Notes: generated from the sequence alone by a model not told the origin. 5,820 bases of DNA from DASQDT01 sp036380435 (GCA_036380435.1 DASVES010000143.1:1-5820), one strand, 5' to 3'. Shown: positions 1 to 5,078, counted from the first letter of the stretch. Program-made: numbers and translations.

Positions 1-150
1 TGGTGTCCATATGAGGAGAGGATCAAGCGCCTTCAAGAACTTGGTGCAAGAATTCAAGCGGGTTGTGAAAAGCATCCTCTGGATGGTTATCTGCGCCAAT
101 TGTTGGAAGACATTAAGCGAGCAGAACTATATACGACTACATCCTGGTAA
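1..150 (+). CDS. C-terminal fragment of an unrecognised protein (5' end outside window)
   Basis: Frame 1 is open from the first base to a TAA at 148-150 and gives 49 residues, starting WCPYEERIKRLQELG and ending ELYTTTSW. The fragment is charged and probably alpha-helical (runs such as EERIKRLQEL and LRQLLEDIKRAEL), with two cysteines (residues 2 and 22). I do not recognise a family and give no function. The codons are visibly less GC-rich than those of the other genes here, which may mean a different origin or simply a weakly biased gene. A perfect hairpin starts two bases after the stop, which supports this being a genuine 3' end. The reading frame is short, so the call rests on the uninterrupted frame, plausible composition and the hairpin. 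Confidence 0.55.
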   Translation, partial: WCPYEERIKRLQELGARIQAGCEKHPLDGYLRQLLEDIKRAELYTTTSW

Positions 151-151
151 A

Positions 152-187
152 CTGAATTCCACAAAATAACTCTTTTGTGGAATTCAG
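152..187. terminator. Perfect 15-bp hairpin after the partial gene, terminator-like
   Basis: Arms 152-166 (CTGAATTCCACAAAA) and 173-187 are exactly complementary around the 6-base loop TAACTC. The hairpin begins right after the TAA at 148-150, so a 3'-end or transcript-stabilising role is natural. It is not a classical intrinsic terminator: the stem is AT-rich, and the T run lies inside the right arm rather than after it. An end of a mobile element or another palindromic repeat is an alternative. Confidence 0.45.
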
Positions 188-383
188 AAGGACATAGCAC
201 GGGCAGTTATCTTGACCATGCTCCTCTGAAGTTTAAAGAAAGCCTGGCATTTCTGTAATTCGGAAGTGCCGGGCGAGTTAGTTTTAGTATAGTCGGCGAC
301 AGGTGACTCCCGCTGTAATGTTGAATTTGCGGAAATTCCTCCGCTGGCTGTGCGGGTAAATGCCCGCGCGGCGCGACGCGGCC

Positions 384-413
384 TTGACCCGCGGCATGCG
401 CCGTTCCTACAAT
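384..413 (+). promoter_or_regulatory. Sigma-70-type promoter for the small protein at 481
   Basis: A -35 box TTGACC (384-389) and a -10 box TACAAT (408-413) are separated by 18 bases; each box has five of six consensus positions. Initiation near 420 would give a leader of about 60 bases. A Shine-Dalgarno sequence AAAGGGG (468-474) lies six bases before the ATG at 481. The stretch 188-383 upstream holds no convincing gene: open frames there are short, lack ribosome-binding sites and conflict with the promoter. Confidence 0.6.
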
Positions 414-480
414 CCGTCCGAACCAAGTTCCCAAACGGCCCCCGTCGCTTCGCAACTTACATTCTCCAAAGGGGTGAACT

Positions 481-762
481 ATGTCTGCTAATAAAAACGA
501 CAGCACGACCGGCAACACCGGAACCCGCGACATCACTTACGATCTCATCAGCACCGTCTACCACCTGCTTCAGGGCGCCGAGACCGTCGGCATGTACATC
601 GAGGACGCCAGCCAGGAGAGCGATCAGGAGATCGTCCAGTTCTTCCGCGAGACCAAAGAGGAGTACACGCGCCGGGCCGACGAGGCCAAGCAACTGCTCA
701 CGCGTCACCTCGGCAAGGATCAGGGCCGCGCGGCGAGCGGTGGCGGCGGCGGGAATCAGTAA
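481..762 (+). CDS. Small helical protein of unknown function (93 aa)
   Basis: The ATG at 481 is preceded at six bases by AAAGGGG and lies about 60 bases downstream of a good promoter. The product is 93 residues. After a polar N-terminus (1-16), residues 17-77 look like two amphipathic helices. They carry a YDLISTVYHLLQGAETVGMY segment (20-39), then an acidic stretch with EDASQESDQE and FFRETKEEYTRRADEAKQLL. The tail (83-93) is a glycine-rich linker. There is no signal peptide or membrane segment, so it should be cytoplasmic. The Glu/Asp/Tyr/His pattern on the helices loosely recalls half of a ferritin-like or rubrerythrin-like bundle, and the protein may dimerise, but metal binding is only a guess. 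I recall similar short hypothetical proteins in environmental bacteria without an assigned role. It appears to be monocistronic, ending at the terminator at 814-857. Confidence 0.85.
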   Translation: MSANKNDSTTGNTGTRDITYDLISTVYHLLQGAETVGMYIEDASQESDQEIVQFFRETKEEYTRRADEAKQLLTRHLGKDQGRAASGGGGGNQ

Positions 763-813
763 ACACTTTCGGGACGCCGTCGCTCGCGGCGGCGCTCTCG
801 TCGGAGAACTTCA

Positions 814-857
814 AAATCAGAAACGCCTGCCGAAACAACGGCAGGCGTTTCTGATTT
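814..857. terminator. Bidirectional intrinsic terminator between convergent genes
   Basis: Arms 814-832 and 839-857 are perfectly complementary over 19 bp around the loop AAACAA. The core is GC-rich (CGCCTGCCG/CGGCAGGCG) with A-rich sequence on the left and T-rich sequence on the right (GTTTCTGATTT). Either strand therefore yields a GC stem followed by a U-rich tail. It lies 51 bases after the plus-strand gene ending at 762 and 87 bases past the minus-strand rhodanese stop at 945, as expected for a shared terminator. Confidence 0.85.
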
Positions 858-944
858 AAAGCCGCGACGGCCGCAGACTCAGCGGCGCGCCTCGCGAGAC
901 GGCCGACGCGCGTCACTGTGGAGCCGCGTTGAGTGTCGGCGTGC

Positions 945-1265
945 TCAGTACTTGGGGACGCTCGGATCGACATCGTTCGACCAGGCGGTGATGCCCCCCT
1001 TCAGGTTCAGCAGTTTTCCCGCGAAGCCCGCGCCCCTGAGCGCCTCGATGGCTTTGGCGCTGCGGACGCCGCCCTTGCAGTGGACGACCGTCTCGCGCGA
1101 CTCGTCGATCTCCCCCCTGCGGCCGACGACCTCCGCAAGCGGAATCAAGGTCGTGCCGGGGATGCGCGCGGTCTGGTACTCGTTCGGCTCGCGCACGTCG
1201 ATGATTTGCAGGTCGTCCCCGCTGTCGATGCGCTGCTTTAACTCCGTGGCGGTGATCTCTTCCAA
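945..1265 (-). CDS. Single-domain rhodanese-like sulfurtransferase (MoeB C-terminal type)
   Basis: This 106-residue protein is one rhodanese domain. It shows the usual IIDVREPNEY strand-helix (21-30), the HIPG-equivalent ARIPGTTLIPL (33-43), the active-site loop CKGGVRS (63-69) with catalytic Cys63, and the closing LKGGITAW (88-95). The family moves sulfane sulfur through a persulfide on this cysteine. The C-terminal NDVDPSVPKY closely resembles the end of the rhodanese domain fused to MoeB/ThiF-type adenylyltransferases, but no adenylyltransferase domain is present here. Translation starts at TTG (1265-1263): an AAGGAGG lies ten bases upstream and no in-frame ATG fits better. It follows the PLP enzyme gene by 102 bases on the same strand and is probably the last gene of the cluster, read out into the terminator at 814-857. 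Physiological donor and acceptor are unknown. No signal peptide is seen, so it should be cytoplasmic. Confidence 0.92.
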   Translation of the reverse strand: MEEITATELKQRIDSGDDLQIIDVREPNEYQTARIPGTTLIPLAEVVGRRGEIDESRETVVHCKGGVRSAKAIEALRGAGFAGKLLNLKGGITAWSNDVDPSVPKY

Positions 1266-1275
1266 CTTACGTTCG

Positions 1276-1282
1276 CCTCCTT
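1276..1282 (-). promoter_or_regulatory. Shine-Dalgarno site fixing a TTG start
   Basis: On the minus strand this reads AAGGAGG, a full match to the anti-16S sequence, ten bases before TTG (1265-1263). The ATG just upstream, which overlaps this site, is out of frame with the rhodanese. The site therefore decides the TTG start. Confidence 0.8.
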
Positions 1283-1367
1283 CATTTGGTTTTCAGTCGG
1301 TAGTGCGTGATTCTCGGCGGTCTTCATCAGCCGGTCTCACATCCCTGCCCTTCGGCAAACTTACTCT

Positions 1368-2618
1368 TCACGTCTCAAGCGCCCGCACGATGTCTCGGTG
1401 GATGTCTCCAACGTCCTCGACGCCGACGGAGATACGCACCGTGCCCTCGGTGATGCCGAGCGCGAGGCGGCGCTCTGTCGCGAGGTCGCGGTGCGCGGCC
1501 GTCGCCGGGTGGAGCACGCCGGTGAACACGTCGCCGAGGCTCGTCGAACGGACGCAGAGAGAGAGCGCGTCCATAAAGCGGAAGGCGGCCTCGCGCGTCG
1601 CGTCGCGCAGCTCGACGGTGACGAGGGCGCCGCCGTGCGGGCGGCGGAGCACGCGCCCGGCGAGTTCCCTTTGCGCGCCGTCGCCGAGCAGCGGGTAACG
1701 GACGCGCGCGATGCGCGGGTGCGCGGTGAGGCGTTCGGCCAGATCGAAGGCGTTCGCGCACTGGCGTTCGAGACGCAGCGCGAGGGTCTTTATCCCGCGC
1801 AGAATTTCGTGCGCGTCCCACACGCCGAGGATGCCGCCCGCGAGCTTCATCGCACTGACGAGCGCCGGCGTGTCGCCGGCGTCGCGGGTCACGACCACAC
1901 CGCCCGTCGCGTCGCCGTGCCCGCCCAGATATTTCGTTGCGCTATGCACGACGAAGTCGGCGCCCATTGAAACGGGTCGGCAGAGGAAGGGCGAGGCGAA
2001 GGTGTTGTCGATGACGAGTCTCGCCCCGGCCTCGCGCGCCGCGTGCGCGCACGCCTCGATGTCGCAGACCTTGAGGAGCGGGTTCGAGATCGTCTCGGCG
2101 ATGAGCACGCGGGGCCGGAGCTGCCTCACCCGCGCCGCGAGTTCGTCGGGGTTGGTGAAGTCCGCCTGCTCAGTCTTCACGCCGAAGGGGCCGAAGACGT
2201 GTTTGAGCAGGCTTGCCGTGGCTCCGTAGAGGTCTTGCGAGGCGAGGACAATCGAGCCGGGGGAGAGGTTGCAGGCGAGGAGCGCCGCGTGCATCGCGGC
2301 CATGCCGGAGGCGTAGGCGCAGGCGCCCGCGCCGCCTTCGAGCGCGCGCACCGCCTCTTCGAGCGCGTGCACGGTCGGGTTGCCGTGGCGTGTGTAGACG
2401 TAGCCCTCGCGCGTGCCGGCGAAGACCTCGTCCATCTCGGCCATCGTGTCGTAGGTGAAGGTCGTCGTGGCGTAGATGGGCGGGGCGACGGGGCTGCCGA
2501 CGGGCGCGCTCAGACGCTCGCCCGCGTGAACGACGCGCGTGTTGATCTCCAACTCCTCTTCGCGCTCAGACATCCGTTCGTGTCCCGCCGCCGCTTCAGA
2601 GGCCGCGCCCGAATTCAT
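1368..2618 (-). CDS. Cys/Met-metabolism PLP-dependent enzyme (cystathionine gamma-synthase / gamma-lyase family)
   Basis: This is a full-length fold-type I PLP enzyme of the trans-sulfuration family (416 aa; about 400 is usual). Visible landmarks are YTRHGNPT (75-82, with Arg77 for the phosphate of the neighbouring subunit's PLP), SGMAA (104-108), the ring-stacking Tyr131 in DLYGAT, ETISNP (175-180), Asp204 in DNTFASP, the Schiff-base Lys229 in SATKYLGGHGD, and carboxylate-binding Arg395 in RISVGVED. The family cleaves or forms C-S bonds in cystathionine, homocysteine, methionine or acyl-homoserine, and the exact substrate cannot be read from sequence. The position equivalent to the methionine gamma-lyase active-site cysteine appears to be Ala133, which argues mildly against a classical methionine gamma-lyase. 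The start is uncertain: ATG at 2618 lacks a clear ribosome-binding site, and Met16 (2573) is a good alternative because conserved sequence begins only near residue 25. It lies 43 bases after the peroxiredoxin stop, so the two are probably co-transcribed. Confidence 0.92.
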   Translation of the reverse strand: MNSGAASEAAAGHERMSEREEELEINTRVVHAGERLSAPVGSPVAPPIYATTTFTYDTMAEMDEVFAGTREGYVYTRHGNPTVHALEEAVRALEGGAGACAYASGMAAMHAALLACNLSPGSIVLASQDLYGATASLLKHVFGPFGVKTEQADFTNPDELAARVRQLRPRVLIAETISNPLLKVCDIEACAHAAREAGARLVIDNTFASPFLCRPVSMGADFVVHSATKYLGGHGDATGGVVVTRDAGDTPALVSAMKLAGGILGVWDAHEILRGIKTLALRLERQCANAFDLAERLTAHPRIARVRYPLLGDGAQRELAGRVLRRPHGGALVTVELRDATREAAFRFMDALSLCVRSTSLGDVFTGVLHPATAAHRDLATERRLALGITEGTVRISVGVEDVGDIHRDIVRALET

Positions 2619-2661
2619 ACCGGGGCGCGGCCGTCGATTAACGACCGCTACGCCGCCCGGC

Positions 2662-3339
2662 CTACTTGCCCTCGTTCAAATCCCGCTTGGAGAAGTACCA
2701 GTCGGTGACTTCGTAGCCGGGCGTGGTCATGCGTTGCTCGGCGTCGGCGAGCGTCTGCGGCGGGGGCACGATCACCTTGTCGCCCTTCTGCCAGTTGGCG
2801 GGCGTGGCGCAGGCGTTCTGGTCGGCGGTCTGAAGACCGTCCAAGACGCGCAGCACCTCGTCGATGTTTCTGCCGAGCGACATCGGGTAATAGACGAGCG
2901 CGCGCACTTTCTGGTTGGGGTCGATGACGAAGACGGCGCGCACCGTGGCCGTCTCCGACGCGCCGGGGTGAAGGAGTCCGTACTTCTGCGCCACCTTCGT
3001 GTCGAGGTCGGCGATGACGGGGAAGTCCACCTTCACGCCGAAGTGTTGCTCCATGTTTCTAATCCAGGCGATGTGCGCGGTGACGGAATCGACGGAGAGG
3101 CCGACGAGCTGCGCGTCGCGTTCTTTGAACTCCGCGGAGCGCCGGGCGAACTCGACGAACTCCGTCGTGCAGACCGGCGTGAAGTCGGCCGGATGCGAGA
3201 ACAGGACGACCCACTTGCCCTTGTAGTCCGAGAGCTTGAGCGGCCCCTGTGTGGACTTGGCCTCGAACTCGGGCGCCGTGTCGTTGATGCGTGGGATTGC
3301 GTTCGAGGTGGCTTCCTGCGTCGGTGCTGGTGTGCTCAT
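2662..3339 (-). CDS. Peroxiredoxin, Prx6/1-Cys type (AhpC/TSA family)
   Basis: The 225-residue product reduces peroxides through a cysteine. The thioredoxin fold carries the peroxidatic motif HPADFTPVCTTE (49-60) with Cys57, Thr54 and His49, and the partner arginine in TVRAVFVIDP (Arg134). A C-terminal Prx6-type extension (about 145-225) contains LQTADQNACATPANW and KVIVPPP. A second cysteine, Cys177, lies in that extension and could act as a resolving cysteine. An upstream in-frame ATG at 3393 would add 18 residues but has no ribosome-binding site. The ATG at 3339 has AGGAG (3348-3352) at eight bases and matches the family length, so I chose it. No signal peptide is seen, so a cytoplasmic location is expected. 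It is the first gene of a probable minus-strand operon with the PLP enzyme and the rhodanese. I see no convincing promoter on this strand upstream. The electron donor (thioredoxin, glutathione or other) is not indicated. Confidence 0.93.
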   Translation of the reverse strand: MSTPAPTQEATSNAIPRINDTAPEFEAKSTQGPLKLSDYKGKWVVLFSHPADFTPVCTTEFVEFARRSAEFKERDAQLVGLSVDSVTAHIAWIRNMEQHFGVKVDFPVIADLDTKVAQKYGLLHPGASETATVRAVFVIDPNQKVRALVYYPMSLGRNIDEVLRVLDGLQTADQNACATPANWQKGDKVIVPPPQTLADAEQRMTTPGYEVTDWYFSKRDLNEGK

Positions 3340-3347
3340 CAGAAGAA

Positions 3348-3352
3348 CTCCT
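3348..3352 (-). promoter_or_regulatory. Shine-Dalgarno site deciding the peroxiredoxin start
   Basis: On the minus strand this is AGGAG (within CAGGAGT), eight bases before ATG at 3339. The longer in-frame alternative at 3393 has no such site. Confidence 0.75.
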
Positions 3353-3430
3353 GTTCGTTTGGGGTGGAAAGTTTCTTTGAGACCTATGGCCATTTGCAGA
3401 TGGGTGCGTCCGTCCGTGCGCCGGGCGGAG

Positions 3431-3512
3431 GGAACACGGATGAGACGGATGGGACGGATTAAGAAGGATCGAATCCGTGCCCATCCGTCCTTTTCCGTTT
3501 AATCTGTGTTCC
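3431..3512. repeat. Degenerate ACGGAT repeat forming an inverted repeat
   Basis: Three 9-base units beginning ACGGAT run from 3436 to 3462 (ACGGATGAG, ACGGATGGG, ACGGATTAA). The reverse complement of 3494-3512 matches 3431-3449 at 16 of 19 positions (GGAACACGGATGAG against GGAACACAGATTAA), and the inner parts share GGACGGAT. The block is non-coding. Similar ACGGAT-rich intergenic repeats are, from memory, dispersed in several environmental phyla. A role as part of the peroxiredoxin 5' leader is possible but not shown. Confidence 0.65.
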
Positions 3513-3771
3513 TCTGGTTTGAGGCCCAAGCTTACAACAAAACCGCTTCGATAGCCCAACGCGAAATGAGCATCGCGCGAAGGCGCGCGGGTCTGCTCCG
3601 TGTCATCCGACGGCCCCTCTAATCACCCTCGCACCATATAGTGCATGTGCTTGCACAACCTGCTTCGTATAGTCGCCGGATCGCCGGCCGCGCGCCGTCG
3701 CCGCTTGCGCGCCCGGCTCTAAATCAAGTAATAGAATGTCTTAGCAAATTTCACCTCGACATGCCCCGCGG

Positions 3772-3787
3772 TGGCACACTCGTTGCC
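3772..3787 (+). promoter_or_regulatory. Sigma-54 (RpoN) -24/-12 promoter
   Basis: The sequence TGGCACACTCGTTGCC fits the consensus TGGCACG-N4-TTGCW, with invariant GG (-24) and GC (-12) exactly 12 bases apart. Only the base after TGGCAC (A rather than G) and the last position (C rather than A/T) differ. Initiation about a dozen bases downstream (near 3798) leaves a leader of some 75 bases before ATG 3875. It faces only the secreted glycine-zipper gene. RpoN promoters need an enhancer-binding activator; I did not identify its binding site, although the dyads at 3631-3656 lie at a suitable upstream distance. Confidence 0.65.
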
Positions 3788-3874
3788 AAAGCATAATCGG
3801 CGACGGTTCTGTTGCGCCGGGCCGGCTGGCCGCGAGGCGTCAGCAAGAACGTCAACAACGGAGGGAGACAGTTA

Positions 3875-4600
3875 ATGATTAGAAACAATAGATTGGCACA
3901 ACGCGCCTTCAGCATCTTTGCACTCGTGGCGCTCGTCGCCGCGACCATGATCCCGGCCTTCGGCGCCACGCAGCGCCGCCAGCGGCGTCCCGTTCGCCGG
4001 GCGGTAACACGCAGGGCGACGCCGCCACGCGTGGTTCTTCACACGGTTCCGGCCGACACAGTCATCCGCGTGCGGATGAACTCGCAATTGAAGTCTGACT
4101 CGGCGCGCGTGGGCGACCGCTTCTCGGCGAACGTCACCGAGTTGGTCTACGGCGGCAACGGCGTCGAAGTTATTCCTACCGGAAGCAAGGTCTGGGGCAG
4201 CGTGACTTCCGTCCGTCGCGCCGGGCGACGCACGCCGGGCAGCATCTCCGTGAGCTTCAATCAGGTTGAGTTGCCCAACGGCGCCCGCTACGCGATCAAC
4301 GGCTCACTCTCTAGCCTTCAGGCCGACGACGTGAACTCCGACAACGAGGGCACGGTCTCAGGCAGGAGCAACCGCAAGCGCGACGCGGTCTTCATCGGCG
4401 GCGGCGCGGCGGCCGGCGCCATCATCGGCGCGATTGCCGGCGGCGGCAGGGGCGCAGGTATCGGGGCCATCCTCGGCGGCGGGGCCGGCACCGCGGGCCG
4501 CGTCTACGAGAGGGAGCAGGATGCCGAGGTGAAGTCGGGCACGGAGTTCGGCGTCATCCTCAACCGCAGCATCTCGCTGCCGCGCTTCGGCGACCGATAG
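3875..4600 (+). CDS. Secreted glycine-zipper protein with TrbI-like beta domain
   Basis: The 241-residue product has a typical signal peptide: basic MIRNNRLAQR, a hydrophobic core at 11-29 and a likely cleavage after AFGA (residue 31). A strongly basic stretch follows (34-52). Residues about 57-145 form a beta-rich module with the pattern ADTVIRVRMNSQLKS, VGDRFSANV, VEVIPTGSKVWGSV, which resembles TrbI/VirB10-like beta domains. Residues 174-208 are a Gly/Ala-rich glycine zipper (GGGAAAGAIIGAIAGG and GAGIGAILGGGAG) of the type that inserts in or packs at a membrane. The tail (222-235, SGTEFGVILNRSIS) returns to the beta-domain pattern. This suggests an envelope protein, periplasmic or outer-membrane associated, but its role is unknown. 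The start at ATG 3875 has GGAGGGAGA (3860-3868) at six bases, and an upstream TTG at 3812 would spoil the signal peptide. A sigma-54-type promoter precedes it, and it appears to be monocistronic. Confidence 0.9.
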   Translation: MIRNNRLAQRAFSIFALVALVAATMIPAFGATQRRQRRPVRRAVTRRATPPRVVLHTVPADTVIRVRMNSQLKSDSARVGDRFSANVTELVYGGNGVEVIPTGSKVWGSVTSVRRAGRRTPGSISVSFNQVELPNGARYAINGSLSSLQADDVNSDNEGTVSGRSNRKRDAVFIGGGAAAGAIIGAIAGGGRGAGIGAILGGGAGTAGRVYEREQDAEVKSGTEFGVILNRSISLPRFGDR

Positions 4601-4638
4601 ATATTTCAAGGATCGGCGGCCGCGAGGTCGCCGTGCAA

Positions 4639-4779
4639 CGGGGGCCTGCAAGCGAAGGGGAGAGCGCGGGCAGGCCCCCGATAAAAAATCGATAAAGGGT
4701 TCGGTCGCCCCTGTCAGGACGTAAGTGAGCGACCGCAACGAGGGAGGCCCGCCGCGAAGGGGAGAGCGCGGCGGGCCTC
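4639..4779 (+). ncRNA. Three-hairpin structured RNA element with a repeated loop core
   Basis: Hairpin 1 has 11-bp arms at 4639-4649 and 4670-4680. Hairpin 2 has 7-bp arms CGGTCGC/GCGACCG at 4702-4708 and 4729-4735. Hairpin 3 has 13-bp arms at 4744-4756 and 4767-4779. All arms are perfect. Hairpins 1 and 3 share the 18-base core GCGAAGGGGAGAGCGCGG (4652-4669 and 4754-4771). In both, GCG/CGC closes the same 10-base loop AAGGGGAGAG, while the outer arms differ in sequence but remain paired. The element begins 38 bases after the stop at 4600. It may be a 3'-UTR structure, a terminator pair (hairpin 3 is followed by CTCTCTGCGTTTGGCTTTT) or a small RNA. Strand and transcription are inferred, and I do not recognise a known RNA family. 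Confidence 0.45.
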
Positions 4780-4788
4780 TCTGCGTTT

Positions 4789-4823
4789 GGCTTTTAGCTT
4801 TCAGCTTTTAGCTTTCAGCTTTT
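4789..4823. repeat. Heptamer tandem array AGCTTTY, five units
   Basis: Units are GGCTTTT, AGCTTTC, AGCTTTT, AGCTTTC and AGCTTTT without interruption. The alternating last base makes a 14-base higher-order unit. The array begins ten bases after hairpin 3 and is non-coding. Short heptameric tandem repeats of this style are known from cyanobacteria and other bacteria. Confidence 0.85.
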
Positions 4824-4864
4824 CGGATTCGACAAAGCGCGCGCAGGATGGGGCGACGACGACC

Positions 4865-5078
4865 AGCCCCGTCAGGGGCGGAAGAATGTTGCCACGGGCG
4901 CAAGCCCGTGGAACAGCGGTGAGAAAAATCGGGAAGCCCCGGAGGGGCGAAAGAATCGGGACAGGCGCCACGCCCAACATTAAGATTCTTTCGCCCCTCC
5001 GGGGCTTCGCATTGTTTCGCCGCCTGTCCCCAAGGCTCACGCCGTGGGCAACACTGCTGCCGCCGCTCCGCGGCTCGT
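4865..5078. repeat. Composite palindromic (REP-like) repeat element
   Basis: Four related modules occur as two inverted pairs. Module A (4865-4911) has stem GCCCC-GTCA-GGGGC followed by an 8-bp stem with a GCAA tetraloop (CCACGGGC-GCAA-GCCCGTGG). Module B starts at 4933, and module C (4984-5008) is its exact reverse complement over 25 bp (4933-4957 with 4984-5008). Module D (about 5031-5078) is, on the minus strand, a diverged copy of A containing GTTGCCCACGG and GTGAGCCTTGG. In addition, GGGACAGGCG (4958-4967) is the exact complement of 5021-5030. The consensus AGCCCCGGAGGGGCGAAAGAAT is, from memory, of a type found in many copies in some environmental genomes. No transposase is encoded here. 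Confidence 0.75.

Larger units (their letters stand above)
3340..3874. other. Divergent intergenic region with regulatory and repeat sequence
   Basis: About 530 bases separate the minus-strand peroxiredoxin from the plus-strand secreted protein. I see no credible gene in it: the open frames lack ribosome-binding sites and cross the repeat and promoter. It holds the ACGGAT inverted repeat (3431-3512), two overlapping dyads at 3631-3656 (GCAC-N6-GTGC, then GTGCA-N6-TGCAC) and a sigma-54-type promoter (3772-3787). The promoter of the peroxiredoxin operon should lie here too. The best minus-strand candidate, TTGGGC-N17-TGTAAG in the 3530-3560 area, is too weak to call. Confidence 0.6.

Noticed and set aside
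350..859. 169-residue plus-strand open frame overlapping the small protein
   Set aside because: It has no ribosome-binding site, begins upstream of the promoter, and its Arg/Ala/Ser-rich sequence runs through the terminator hairpin. It is a GC-rich shadow frame.
1240..1336. Short minus-strand frame (about 29 codons, starting MKTAENHALP) running into the rhodanese start
   Set aside because: It could be a coupled leader peptide, but I saw no ribosome-binding site for it, and it overlaps the rhodanese Shine-Dalgarno and first codons. Too little evidence to annotate.
3339..3393. 18-residue N-terminal extension of the peroxiredoxin from ATG 3393
   Set aside because: There is no ribosome-binding site before 3393, while ATG 3339 has AGGAG at good spacing and gives the normal family length.
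3530..3560. Minus-strand TTGGGC-N17-TGTAAG as the peroxiredoxin operon promoter
   Set aside because: The spacing is right but only three and four positions match in the two boxes, which chance allows in a 500-base region.
4639..4680. Hairpin 1 as a classical intrinsic terminator of the glycine-zipper gene
   Set aside because: The 11-bp GC stem is followed by ATAAAAAATC, not a U tract, in the plus-strand transcript; the T run lies before the hairpin on the other strand.
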